DNA of 23,954 nucleotides. Source: a virus. How positions within the stretch are numbered: position 1 is the stretch's first letter; the number at the start of each line of letters is the position of its first letter. The stretch covers positions 1 to 23,954 of the IMG/VR virus record IMGVR_UViG_3300030616_000081, one strand, 5' to 3'. Below are positions 1-6,708 of the stretch, in pieces. The notes below the pieces were generated by a model, which had not been told where the DNA came from, searched no databases, and saw nothing but the letters and a program-made list of their open reading frames with translations. A program made the position numbers and the translations under genes.

Positions 1-69
1 AAAAACTTATTATTTAATAATCAAGATGATAAATTGATTAGAATTACGGAGGTGCGTCACAATGACTAA
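1..69 (+). CDS. 3' end of an upstream gene (partial)
   Basis: The first frame is open from the left edge to a TAA at 67-69, giving 22 residues that end in the residues EVRHND. The other two forward frames close within about 40 bases. The stop lies just inside the next gene, which starts at 62, as expected for tightly packed phage genes. The fragment is too short to assign a function, and it could be a chance open stretch. Confidence 0.45.
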   Translation, partial: KNLLFNNQDDKLIRITEVRHND

Positions 70-223
70 AGAAGAATTAAGAGCGTTGCATGTAGCCATA
101 GGATGCGTGGCTGGCGATAAAGAGTTAGATTATGTTACTAAAGCGCAAACATTAAGAATTTTAGAGAATGTAGAGCGCGAAGTAAGTAAATGGCATGAAG
201 AACAGGAGGGAATTAAATGTTAA
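62..223 (+). CDS. small hypothetical phage protein, 53 aa
   Basis: The ATG at 62 is preceded by a good ribosome binding site (ACGGAGGTG). The frame closes at TAA 221-223, overlapping the next start at 217 by 7 bases. The product is charged and probably all helical (begins MTKEELRALHVAIG), with no cysteine pair or membrane segment. It belongs to the same tightly packed unit as the nucleoid-associated protein that follows. The family is not recognised; small helical proteins of this sort are common in early phage modules. Confidence 0.65.
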   Translation: MTKEELRALHVAIGCVAGDKELDYVTKAQTLRILENVEREVSKWHEEQEGIKC

Positions 224-1260
224 GAGGATGTGAAGATTTAGCAATTATTAAGACTGTTGTACACGTTATTGATGGTAACGGAGAAGAACCTATTTTAGGA
301 ACTAATTTACTTGAGCTTGATGAAGAAACTTATATGTATTTACATAACCACATTAAGAAAGCTCTTTGTAACGAAGGAAATTTTAGGGGTGAGTTTCTTA
401 TTGAGAACAGTTGTGTAAAAGTTAATACTGAAAGTAATTTTGAATTTGAAGAAGATTATTTCGTAGAATCATCAAAAGATATAGCGGACCACATGTTTAA
501 AGTTGTAAAAAATACACTTGGAGCGCCGTCAGGTGATTTGGTGGTAGTTGAGATAATAGCAGATGGAAAGAAAGCTATTGGTATGATGTTTATGGACTAC
601 AAGACTTCTTTTGTCCATGATATTAAATTTGAGGATAAAGAGTTCAAAGTTGAACTTAAGCCTAATACAATCTCATTACCTCAAAAAGGTAGAAAATTAA
701 GCAATTTTGCTTTTTATGGTAAATCAACCGATCCTGATTGTAATTATGAATTAATTATGGCTGAAAAACATTCGATTGACGAAAACGGAGAAAAAGTAGA
801 ATTTTTTATCAGCGACTTTCTTCAAGCAACAGTCGTTCTTGATTCTTCGGATATAACGAGATTGTTTAGAAATCAAACGGAAAAATGGCTGCGTAAGAAT
901 GTGAAAGAAGATATCGGTAAAGCGATTGATTGTAGAATGGAAATAGACGAGCGATATATTAACAATGCTCAAATTGACATTAAAGAAACTGTAAATGATT
1001 TTATTGATAGCATTGAGGAACGAGAAAAATTCTTAATGAACTTAGAAAAAGCTGGCGTTGACACGGACCAACCTTTTGAAGTTGATAAGAAATGGGTTGG
1101 CAGCAAGTTTAAATCTAAGCAAATTAAAACGGATACAGGGTTTTCAATTAAAGGTGACTTTGATGTTTTTGAAGATTCTTCTAGGTTTGAAATTCAATAC
1201 AACGGCGATGGTACTATTAACTATATCATTAAGCAAGTAAGAAACATTTATCAGAGTTAG
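217..1260 (+). CDS. nucleoid-associated protein, NdpA/YejK-like
   Basis: This 347-residue protein resembles the 37-kDa nucleoid-associated family (NdpA/YejK). The N-terminus has the family pattern of a hydrophobic strand with a histidine and aspartate (IKTVVHVIDGNGEEPIL) followed by a helix, and the overall length matches the family. Known members bind DNA and associate with the nucleoid. Phage copies are thought to act on phage or host DNA during replication, but that role is inferred here. It sits between a small unknown gene and a RusA-like resolvase, so a DNA-metabolism setting fits. The AGGAGG at 204-209 precedes the ATG at 217 with normal spacing. There is no sign of truncation. Confidence 0.75.
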   Translation: MLRGCEDLAIIKTVVHVIDGNGEEPILGTNLLELDEETYMYLHNHIKKALCNEGNFRGEFLIENSCVKVNTESNFEFEEDYFVESSKDIADHMFKVVKNTLGAPSGDLVVVEIIADGKKAIGMMFMDYKTSFVHDIKFEDKEFKVELKPNTISLPQKGRKLSNFAFYGKSTDPDCNYELIMAEKHSIDENGEKVEFFISDFLQATVVLDSSDITRLFRNQTEKWLRKNVKEDIGKAIDCRMEIDERYINNAQIDIKETVNDFIDSIEEREKFLMNLEKAGVDTDQPFEVDKKWVGSKFKSKQIKTDTGFSIKGDFDVFEDSSRFEIQYNGDGTINYIIKQVRNIYQS

Positions 1261-1262
1261 TT

Positions 1263-1712
1263 ATGATTAAAATGAAATTAATAGACAAACAACCATCTTT
1301 AAACGAATTAATATCGAAAATAAACCACAATAGGCACACTGGAAACAAATTTAAAAAGGATACTGAATACTCGATAGGTTGGCAATTAAAAAGTCAGCAC
1401 AGTGGAAGTTTTGAGCGAATAGGAATTATATTTATTTGGAAAGAACCAGACAACCGCCGTGATGATGATAATGTGGCAAGCGCCCATAAATACATTTTAG
1501 ATTCAATGCAATCCTTAGGAATGATATCTGGCGATGGAAAAAAACAAATTGCTGGAATTGAAGATGTGTTTTTATTGGATAAAAAATCTCCAGGAGTCGA
1601 GCTGCATATATATGAGTATCCTAAAGTTAAGAATGAGAAAGACCGGCTTAACCAGCGTTTGGATTTAGCCAAAAAGAGCGTTGAAGTGTACGAAAGTTTA
1701 ATTAACGTATAA
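1263..1712 (+). CDS. RusA-like Holliday junction resolvase
   Basis: This 149-residue protein carries the RusA-family signature: an acidic cluster RRDDDN at about residues 65-70, a helix ending at D80, then the glycine-aspartate turn ISGD near residue 91. The matching aspartates in E. coli RusA bind the catalytic metal. RusA enzymes are dimeric nucleases that cut four-way DNA junctions; phages use them to resolve recombination intermediates or debranch DNA before packaging. The start is not certain. An ATG at 1263 and another at 1272 are both possible and neither has a strong ribosome binding site, so translation may be coupled to the gene ending at 1260. A terminator follows at 1729, ending this unit. 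Confidence 0.82.
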   Translation: MIKMKLIDKQPSLNELISKINHNRHTGNKFKKDTEYSIGWQLKSQHSGSFERIGIIFIWKEPDNRRDDDNVASAHKYILDSMQSLGMISGDGKKQIAGIEDVFLLDKKSPGVELHIYEYPKVKNEKDRLNQRLDLAKKSVEVYESLINV

Positions 1713-1728
1713 TTGCATACAATTATTA

Positions 1729-1757
1729 TAGAGTCTATAAAAAGACTCTATTTTATT
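1729..1757 (+). terminator. rho-independent terminator after the RusA-like gene
   Basis: A perfect 8-bp stem (TAGAGTCT at 1729-1736 with AGACTCTA at 1743-1750) closes a 6-base loop and runs into TTTTATT. It lies 17 bases after the RusA-like stop and ahead of a new promoter at 1788, so it separates the replication unit from the small-gene operon. Confidence 0.82.
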
Positions 1758-1787
1758 ATAAAAAAGCCTTTTAAAAGTCTTAAAAAG

Positions 1788-1796
1788 TGATATAAT
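1788..1796 (+). promoter_or_regulatory. extended -10 promoter for the small-gene operon
   Basis: The sequence TGATATAAT is a perfect extended -10 element (TGn plus TATAAT at 1791-1796). No good -35 box lies 17 bases upstream, which is usual for extended -10 promoters. The predicted transcript would begin near 1803 and reach the ATG at 1831 with an AAAGGGG ribosome binding site. Confidence 0.7.
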
Positions 1797-1830
1797 ATAA
1801 TTAAGTTATAAAATGAAAGGGGATATAAAG

Positions 1831-1983
1831 ATGAGTAAAATAACAAAAACAGGACCAAAAAATCACGAGTCTTACAAAATAGTAATACCTAAAGTACTAG
1901 CGGAAGATTTTGTTGAGGAACACGGCAACGATGTAAAAGTGAAGAAAAAAGGTAAAAAACTAATTATTGAGGCGGTGGAATAA
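1831..1983 (+). CDS. AbrB/MazE-like small DNA-binding protein, 50 aa
   Basis: The start at 1831 follows AAAGGGG. The product has the layout of a swapped-hairpin AbrB/SpoVT/MazE domain: a strand reading YKIVIPKVLAEDFVEEHG, a turn, then VKVKKKGKKLIIEA. These proteins bind DNA as dimers and act as transition-state regulators or as antitoxins. It is the first gene after its own promoter, so self-regulation is plausible. No toxin gene is recognisable beside it, which favours a regulator over an antitoxin, though the next small genes are unassigned. The family call rests on pattern alone. Confidence 0.6.
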   Translation: MSKITKTGPKNHESYKIVIPKVLAEDFVEEHGNDVKVKKKGKKLIIEAVE

Positions 1984-2145
1984 ATGACAAGCGAAAATGA
2001 CAGAAAGCGCGTTAATAGATGGAAACAACAGCACAAAGAACTTGGTTTATGTGTAGATTGTAACGAAAAAGCCGTTGATGGATACATCAGATGCCAAAAG
2101 CATTTAGATGATAGAGAAGCAAGAAGAAAAAAAGAGGTGAGGTAA
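1984..2145 (+). CDS. small zinc-knuckle protein, 53 aa
   Basis: The ATG follows the previous TAA without any gap. The product contains LCVDC, then about 12 residues later C and a histidine (IRCQKH), a Cys-Cys...Cys-His arrangement that could hold one zinc ion. Both ends are rich in arginine and lysine. Similar short proteins are frequent in phages of Gram-positive bacteria and are usually left as hypothetical; nucleic-acid binding is a reasonable inference. The stop at 2143-2145 overlaps the next start by one base. Confidence 0.6.
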   Translation: MTSENDRKRVNRWKQQHKELGLCVDCNEKAVDGYIRCQKHLDDREARRKKEVR

Positions 2146-2264
2146 TGTCTTGGGAAACAACAACATTTATATCCAACATCATAATAACTTTATGCGTAAT
2201 TTACGTTATTTATGCAGTTAGACAAATTTATTACGACGTTATAAGAAAGAGGTGTAAACGTTGA
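2145..2264 (+). CDS. single-span membrane peptide, 39 aa
   Basis: The ATG at 2145 overlaps the previous stop and is preceded by AGAGGTGAGG. Residues of about 8-25 are hydrophobic (FISNIIITLCVIYVIYAV), followed by a basic tail RKRCKR, predicting one membrane span with the C-terminus in the cytoplasm. The function is unknown. Overlapping starts and stops with both neighbours, each with its own ribosome binding site, argue that it is really translated despite its size. Confidence 0.55.
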   Translation: MSWETTTFISNIIITLCVIYVIYAVRQIYYDVIRKRCKR

Positions 2265-2377
2265 AAGATATTGCGATTTTTGGAGCGTTTTGTTTTATGC
2301 TTGGTGTCGGCATAACAATGTGGTTTTGGTACATATCTGAAATTAGGAGGGTTAAGAATGAGTTGTCTAAGCGGTGA
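2261..2377 (+). CDS. single-span membrane peptide, 38 aa, TTG start
   Basis: The TTG at 2261 overlaps the previous stop by 4 bases and follows AAGAGGTG. Residues of about 4-25 form a hydrophobic span (IAIFGAFCFMLGVGITMWFW) followed by a charged tail. It is the second tiny membrane protein in a row. The two could act together or be unrelated; the sequence does not decide. The next gene begins inside this one, at 2358. Confidence 0.5.
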   Translation: MKDIAIFGAFCFMLGVGITMWFWYISEIRRVKNELSKR

Positions 2378-2516
2378 TGCAGTTGTAGAAGAAATGAGAA
2401 ATCAAGTTGAGTTATACCGATCTAAAATAAAGAAAAAAGCCGAACAAGATTGTAAATCGTTAAAGTGTGATGCTGTGAACAGAAATTTAAAGCGTAGCAT
2501 GAATAGGAGGCGTTAA
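2358..2516 (+). CDS. small basic hypothetical protein, 52 aa
   Basis: The ATG at 2358 has a strong ribosome binding site (TTAGGAGGG) lying inside the preceding gene, which this gene overlaps by 20 bases in another frame. The product is rich in lysine and arginine with three cysteines (C3, C32, C37) and a basic C-terminus. No family is recognised. The AGGAGG near its end serves the gene at 2518. Confidence 0.5.
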   Translation: MSCLSGDAVVEEMRNQVELYRSKIKKKAEQDCKSLKCDAVNRNLKRSMNRRR

Positions 2517-2517
2517 T

Positions 2518-2898
2518 ATGATATTTAAATGTGTAAAAGCATCTAAAACACTCACTTTCGGTAAAATGTATTCAGGTACGGAAAACAGTTGTGCTTACTA
2601 CGTCAAAGGCGACGACGGTGTAAAAAGGATGTATGACAAAAGCAGGTTTGAGATTAAAAAAACAAAAACAGAACCACAAGATGATACTAAAGTTTATGAG
2701 TTTGAAGATAAACTACCGTTAGGACCAAGACCAAAATTTATTTTAGTACAACAAAGAATTCAAGAACTTTGTGAAGCTATTATCGAATATGCATCGTTTG
2801 GTAAAACCGCACCAAAAGAATGGATTTATGAGGTATTAGAACTTAATGAATGGAATGAGCGCAAACAAGGCGTTATTTACACTATGCCTAAAGAATAG
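2518..2898 (+). CDS. hypothetical phage protein, 126 aa
   Basis: The AATAGGAGG at 2502-2510 gives the ATG at 2518 a good ribosome binding site. The first 45 residues look like a small beta barrel (FKCVKASKTLTFGKMYSG then a tyrosine-rich strand). A charged linker follows, then a helical C-terminal part (residues 75-125) with FILVQQRIQELCEAIIEYA. A tandem of beta domain plus helix is common in phage accessory proteins, but I do not recognise this one. It is the last gene before a structured non-coding stretch. Confidence 0.65.
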   Translation: MIFKCVKASKTLTFGKMYSGTENSCAYYVKGDDGVKRMYDKSRFEIKKTKTEPQDDTKVYEFEDKLPLGPRPKFILVQQRIQELCEAIIEYASFGKTAPKEWIYEVLELNEWNERKQGVIYTMPKE

Positions 2899-2910
2899 AT
2901 TGAATCCCTA

Positions 2911-2987
2911 CCAAGCTAACGGAACCGGTCACTGTTGGTTTGGATAGCGGTTTAATAATCTGTGTTTTCTCCAAAATACAACCGCTA
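2911..2987 (+). ncRNA. two tandem hairpins, candidate structured RNA or mRNA leader
   Basis: The 236 bases between the stop at 2898 and the ATG at 3135 hold no long gene but strong potential structure. Hairpin one pairs CCAAGCTAAC (2911-2920) with GTTGGTTTGG (2934-2943): ten pairs, two of them G-U, which suggests RNA rather than DNA function. Hairpin two pairs TAGCGGTT (2945-2952) with AACCGCTA (2980-2987) and holds an inner stem GTGTTTT/AAAATAC (2962-2979) capped by CTCC. A third perfect hairpin with a GAAA loop lies at 3079-3092. I recognise no known family. Confidence 0.4.
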
Positions 2988-3075
2988 AAAAGTGGCAAAC
3001 AATAAAAAAGAAAAGAGGTGAATCACTCCTTACAATTCATTGAAAGTCCACTTAATAATTAACAAGGTGGTGGTA

Positions 3076-3123
3076 ATGCCCCGGAAACGGGGATGTCTTA
3101 TAAAAGGAACTAATAAAATTTAG
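3076..3123 (+). CDS. possible 15-residue leader peptide
   Basis: An ATG at 3076 follows AAGGTGGTGG and encodes MPRKRGCLIKGTNKI, ending at TAG 3121-3123. The stop touches the AGGAGG ribosome binding site of the gene at 3135, so translation could be coupled. The first codons form a GC-rich perfect hairpin (CCCCG-GAAA-CGGGG, 3079-3092) in otherwise AT-rich DNA, which could instead be the real functional element. It is short enough to be chance. Confidence 0.25.
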   Translation: MPRKRGCLIKGTNKI

Positions 3124-3134
3124 GAGGAATAATT

Positions 3135-3320
3135 ATGGTGGTTACAAAGAAAATGAGACGATCTAGCAGAAAAAGAAACATTGATAGTTTTAGAGTTACA
3201 AGAATGAGCAGAACAGAAAACAAGTACGCAGGAGTTAAGCAAGCTAACAGTATGAGGCGAAGAGCAAAGAGAGTTGCTGAAATGTTAGGTCTTGGGAATC
3301 TTGTAAAAGGTAATAAATAG
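3135..3320 (+). CDS. very basic small protein, 61 aa
   Basis: The TTAGGAGGAAT before the ATG at 3135 is an excellent ribosome binding site. About a third of the residues are lysine or arginine (for example KKMRRSSRKR near the N-terminus and MRRRAKRVAEML near the C-terminus), with few acidic residues, so binding to nucleic acid is likely. It is bounded by the structured stretch upstream and a terminator downstream, immediately before the terminase operon. Many phages have an HNH nuclease at this place, but this protein lacks the histidines and is too short. Function unknown. Confidence 0.65.
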   Translation: MVVTKKMRRSSRKRNIDSFRVTRMSRTENKYAGVKQANSMRRRAKRVAEMLGLGNLVKGNK

Positions 3321-3328
3321 ATTAAACT

Positions 3329-3355
3329 AAGCCACTTATAACAGGTGGCTTTTTT
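3329..3355 (+). terminator. rho-independent terminator before the terminase operon
   Basis: The stem AAGCCAC (3329-3335) with GTGGCTT (3345-3351) and a 9-base loop is followed by a run of T to 3355. The extended -10 promoter at 3357 begins right after the T run. Confidence 0.85.
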
Positions 3356-3356
3356 A

Positions 3357-3365
3357 TGTTATAAT
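3357..3365 (+). promoter_or_regulatory. extended -10 promoter for the terminase operon
   Basis: TGTTATAAT is a perfect extended -10 element placed directly after a terminator. The nearest downstream gene is terS at 3504, leaving an AT-rich leader of roughly 130 bases that holds direct repeats and a palindrome (3421-3477). Confidence 0.6.
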
Positions 3366-3420
3366 AAGGTATAAGCATAAATTAAACACAAACTTTATTT
3401 TAACTTTTTGTTTATAAAGC

Positions 3421-3477
3421 TTGTAAAAATTAAAAATATTTCGAGTTGTCGACAAAGATTGTAAAAAAATAATTCGG
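3421..3477 (+). repeat. imperfect direct repeats around a palindrome upstream of terS
   Basis: TTGTAAAAA begins two similar blocks, 3421-3443 (ending ATTTCG) and 3459-3477 (ending AATTCGG). Between them is the 10-base perfect palindrome TTGTCGACAA (3446-3455). In many phages the packaging start (cos or pac) and terminase binding sites lie just upstream of or within terS, so this is a candidate recognition region; an operator is the alternative. The repeat similarity partly reflects AT-richness. Confidence 0.4.
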
Positions 3478-3503
3478 AATAGATGCGAACAATGGTGGTG
3501 TAT

Positions 3504-4010
3504 ATGGCTAATAAAGTTGGAAGAAAAAGCAATTATTATACATTAGTAGAACCAAATTTGAAAATAATTGAATATTGGTGTAGGGATGGCGCTATTGATG
3601 AAGAAATATGGAATAGATTAGGAATAAGCAAAACGTCTTTTTATAAATATCAAAATGAGCACGAGGAATTTGCAAACGCCTTAAAAAAAGAAAAGGAACT
3701 TGTAGATTATAGTGTTGAAGATTCACTTTTAATGAGTGCTAGAGGTCATGTTAAAGAACTAAGAAAGCCTTTTAAACTAAAAGAAGTTTACTATGATGAT
3801 AAAGGTAAGCGATGCGAAAACGAAAGAGTTGCATATGGTATAGAAGAAGTATATTATCCACCTGTGCCTTTATCAATAATATATTGGTTGAAGAACAGGA
3901 TGAAGGGTAAGTGGAGAGACAAGCCTGTTTTTAGCGATGAAGAAAAAGAAACGATAGAAAAGCTTGATAAAATACTAGAATCTCTCGACAATCAGGCAGG
4001 TGATGAATAA
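3504..4010 (+). CDS. terS: terminase small subunit
   Basis: The small subunit recognises phage DNA at the packaging site and hands it to the large subunit. The protein (168 residues from this start) has a helix-turn-helix near the N-terminus (IDEEIWNRLGISKTSFYKYQ), a helical middle, and an acidic C-terminal helix rich in D and E, the usual layout of the family. I chose the ATG at 3504 because GGTGGTG lies directly upstream; an in-frame ATG at 3483 lacks a ribosome binding site. Its stop overlaps the first base of the large-subunit gene (TAATG), which is the main evidence for the call along with size and domain layout. Confidence 0.85.
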   Translation: MANKVGRKSNYYTLVEPNLKIIEYWCRDGAIDEEIWNRLGISKTSFYKYQNEHEEFANALKKEKELVDYSVEDSLLMSARGHVKELRKPFKLKEVYYDDKGKRCENERVAYGIEEVYYPPVPLSIIYWLKNRMKGKWRDKPVFSDEEKETIEKLDKILESLDNQAGDE

Positions 4011-5266
4011 TGATAATGTCACCTAAACAAAAGATATTTTGGCGCGAAGCTGTACTGAAATATCGCAGATGGAATATATGTAGCGGTGCTACTCGCTCGG
4101 GTAAGACTTACTTAAGTTACTGGTATATACCAAGAAAAATTAGAGAATTGTCAGAAAAAGAAGGTCTTGCGGTGTTAATAGGTTGCACTCATACAACTAT
4201 TGAAACTAACCTACTAGAACCAATGAGGGAAATATGGGGCGATGATTTAGTAGGAACTATTAACTCAAAAAACAAATTAGTGATGTTTGGTCAATTGTTT
4301 CATGTTGTTGGCGCAGAGAAAAAAACTGGCGTTAATAGAATAAGGGGTCAATCAATAAAATTATGCATAGGTGACGAAGTTGCTACTTGGAATAAAGAAG
4401 TATTTCAAATGCTTAAATCGCGTTTAGATAAAGAATATTCTTGTTTTTATGGTACGTGCAATCCGGAACATCCTGATCACTGGTTTAAAGAATTTATTGA
4501 TTCAGATGCCGATATATTTCACCAACATTATACAATTGATGATAACCCTTATTTATCTATTGGATTTGTCGAAGCGTTAAAAAAAGAATACGCCGGAACG
4601 GTTTATTGGTTTAGATTCATCTTAGGTCTATGGGTAAGGGCTGAAGGTGTAATATACTCTAAGTTTTCGGCTGACCCTAAGAAATATTTTAAGCCATATG
4701 AACAAATATTAGATATAATGTCTAAAAAGAGGTTTATAGAGATAAATATAGGCGTTGACTTTGGAGGCACCAAGTCTGGACAAGCGTTTGTTGCTACTGG
4801 AATAAAAGCTGGTTATAGCGGTATTACCGGCTTAGGTTCTGAAAGGCACTTTGGCGACATTGACCCTGATGATTTGGGACAACTGTTTGTTGAATTTACA
4901 GAAAAGATAATTTCTAAGTACGGACGTGCTGATTATGCATTTTGTGATAATGCTGAGCCTGTGTTAATACGCGGAATAAAAAACGCATGTGAAAAGGCTA
5001 GATTGCCTATAACCGTTAAGAATGCTATAAAAAAACCTATTAATGATAGAATACGTGCTGGTAATGCTATGATAAACCGAGGCATGTTTGATTACACGGA
5101 AGACTGCGAAACATTGGAAAGCGCTATAGCTGATGCGGTATGGAACGAAAACGTATTGCATGACGAACGTCTTGACGATGGAACAACAGATATTGACACA
5201 ATGGATGCGTTTGAATATAGCTGGGAAAAAGACATTGTTTATTTGATGGATTACAAGGCGAGGTGA
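4010..5266 (+). CDS. terL: terminase large subunit (PBSX/phage_term_2 type)
   Basis: This is the ATP-driven packaging motor and nuclease. The Walker A motif GATRSGKT is at about residues 26-33 and Walker B (IKLCIGDEV) has D122-E123. A coupling motif (GTCNP) is near 148-152. The C-terminal nuclease shows the three expected acidic positions: D250 in IGVDFGGT, D313 in AFCDNAEP, and D397/D399 in DIDTMDAFEY. At 418 residues it has normal family length. The start at 4010 overlaps the terS stop; an in-frame ATG at 4016 is also possible. The portal gene follows after 5 bases. Confidence 0.97.
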   Translation: MIMSPKQKIFWREAVLKYRRWNICSGATRSGKTYLSYWYIPRKIRELSEKEGLAVLIGCTHTTIETNLLEPMREIWGDDLVGTINSKNKLVMFGQLFHVVGAEKKTGVNRIRGQSIKLCIGDEVATWNKEVFQMLKSRLDKEYSCFYGTCNPEHPDHWFKEFIDSDADIFHQHYTIDDNPYLSIGFVEALKKEYAGTVYWFRFILGLWVRAEGVIYSKFSADPKKYFKPYEQILDIMSKKRFIEINIGVDFGGTKSGQAFVATGIKAGYSGITGLGSERHFGDIDPDDLGQLFVEFTEKIISKYGRADYAFCDNAEPVLIRGIKNACEKARLPITVKNAIKKPINDRIRAGNAMINRGMFDYTEDCETLESAIADAVWNENVLHDERLDDGTTDIDTMDAFEYSWEKDIVYLMDYKAR

Positions 5267-5271
5267 TATAA

Positions 5272-6648
5272 TTGTTTGGAAATATAAAAAATTTCTTTGT
5301 GGGGGTGTGGAATAAATTGTTTAATAAAGACCAATTGGCCAACAAACTAGGTGCAACTATCAATGTATCGGATAAAATGACAAAAGCTATACAGGATTGG
5401 GATGCTATTTATAAAAATCAATCATCGTGGCTTAATAGTCAAGTTAAATCATTGGGTCTCGGGGCATCAATTTCAAGTGAATTCGCTAGACTTGTTACTC
5501 TTGAATTAGAATCGGAGGTTTCCGGGTCTGTTAGGGCAGAATTTTTAAATGTTCAATACTCAAAGCTACTTGAAAACCTAAGACAGCAAACTGAATACGC
5601 TTTGGCAAAAGGCGGAATGGTATTTAAACCATACGTTGCGGATGGAGAAATCAAAATTGATTATGTTCAAGCTGATTGTTTTTATCCGATATCTTTTAGT
5701 GATAACGGATATGTTACAGAGGGATTTTTTGTAGATCAGATAAAAAAAGGCAATTATTATTATAACAAAATTGAATACAGAAAGTTTGAAAATGGCGCGG
5801 AGACTATAAAAAACATGGTCTTTAAGTCAACTACTTCAAACGACATCGGTAATCAAATATCATTAGAAAGTGTAAACGAATGGGCGTCTTTGGTGCCTGA
5901 AATAACATTCACTGGCTTAAAAATGCCACTGTTTGCTTATTTTAAAAACCCAATGGCTAACACAATAGAACCTGGTAATCCAATCGGCGTGTCTGTATTT
6001 TCAAGAAGTGCTGAATTGATTGAAGAGGCTGATAAGCAATGGTCAAGATTTTTGTGGGAAAACGAAAGCGGCGAGCGGGCAATTGATGTTGATAGCGGGG
6101 CCTTTAAAAAAGATGAATATGGCAACATGGTTATACCTAGTGGGAAAGAAAGGCTTTACAGAACATTAGAAAGCACAGATAATACACCAATGTACCACGA
6201 TTGGTCGCCAGAGTTTAGAAACGATCCTTTATTGGCTGGGCTTGATGCCATACTTAAAAAGATAGAGTTTAACTGTGGCCTTGCGTACGGCGCTTTGTCT
6301 GACCCTCAAACAGTAGATAAAACAGCAACGGAAGTAAAACAAGCAAGACAACGCTCTTATTCAACCGTAAAGGATATTCAAAACGCATTAAACAGAGCAC
6401 TTGAACATACGGTTTACATCATGGATGTGTTATCGACGCTTTATAAGTTGTCACCACTAGGCAGCTATGAAGTAACATCAACGTGGGACGATTCTATAAT
6501 TGTTGATGCAGAGCAAGAAAGGCTTAGAGATATGCAAGAGGTAACGATGGGACTTATGAAAAACTGGCAGTATAGAATGAAATGGTATGGCGAAACAGAA
6601 GAAGAAGCGAAAAAGAATTTTCCCGATACAACAGAAGACATCTTATAG
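5272..6648 (+). CDS. portal protein, A118-like
   Basis: The portal forms the dodecameric ring through which DNA enters and leaves the head. At 458 residues, with conserved features of the A118-type portals (SEFARLVTLELESEVSG early; ADCFYPISFSDNG in the middle; SDPQTVDKTATEVKQARQR near residues 343-361; a C-terminal acidic helix), the call is secure with its place after terL. Translation begins with TTG at 5272 after GAGGTGATATAA; no ATG fits. A terminator overlaps the last codons. In related phages the minor capsid gene follows directly, but here a non-standard 1.4-kb island intervenes. Confidence 0.93.
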   Translation: MFGNIKNFFVGVWNKLFNKDQLANKLGATINVSDKMTKAIQDWDAIYKNQSSWLNSQVKSLGLGASISSEFARLVTLELESEVSGSVRAEFLNVQYSKLLENLRQQTEYALAKGGMVFKPYVADGEIKIDYVQADCFYPISFSDNGYVTEGFFVDQIKKGNYYYNKIEYRKFENGAETIKNMVFKSTTSNDIGNQISLESVNEWASLVPEITFTGLKMPLFAYFKNPMANTIEPGNPIGVSVFSRSAELIEEADKQWSRFLWENESGERAIDVDSGAFKKDEYGNMVIPSGKERLYRTLESTDNTPMYHDWSPEFRNDPLLAGLDAILKKIEFNCGLAYGALSDPQTVDKTATEVKQARQRSYSTVKDIQNALNRALEHTVYIMDVLSTLYKLSPLGSYEVTSTWDDSIIVDAEQERLRDMQEVTMGLMKNWQYRMKWYGETEEEAKKNFPDTTEDIL

Positions 6649-6658
6649 GTGTCTTTTT
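6636..6658 (+). terminator. terminator overlapping the end of the portal gene
   Basis: AGACATC (6636-6642) pairs with GGTGTCT (6648-6654, one G-U pair) around the loop TTATA, which carries most of the portal stop codon; five T residues follow. It would end or weaken the terminase-portal transcript. Confidence 0.78.
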
Positions 6659-6659
6659 C

Positions 6660-6673
6660 TGCAAGAATTTGCA
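6660..6673. repeat. inverted repeat TGCAA-N4-TTGCA (copy 1)
   Basis: TGCAA, four bases, TTGCA; flanking C and G extend the match to six pairs per arm. The same 14-base pattern with the same spacing occurs at 9187-9200. This copy lies just upstream of the promoter at 6675-6703. It is a candidate protein-binding site or a small RNA hairpin. Confidence 0.5.
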
Positions 6674-6674
6674 G

Positions 6675-6703
6675 TATACAACATATAAATAAATGGTTAT
6701 AAT
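6675..6703 (+). promoter_or_regulatory. promoter for the structured RNA / tRNA unit
   Basis: TATACA at 6675-6680 and a perfect TATAAT at 6698-6703 are separated by 17 bases, the ideal spacing. The predicted start, about 7 bases further at 6710, coincides with the 5' end of the 9-bp helix that opens the tRNA-like element. It follows the portal terminator, so the RNA is probably made from its own promoter. Confidence 0.65.
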
Positions 6704-6708
6704 TAATA

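Noticed and set aside
751-972. Open frames on the minus strand under the + strand genes (for example here and at 9254-9457, 12859-13140 and 22604-22955)
   Set aside because: They lie opposite convincing genes, lack ribosome sites and have compositions expected from reading AT-rich coding DNA backwards.
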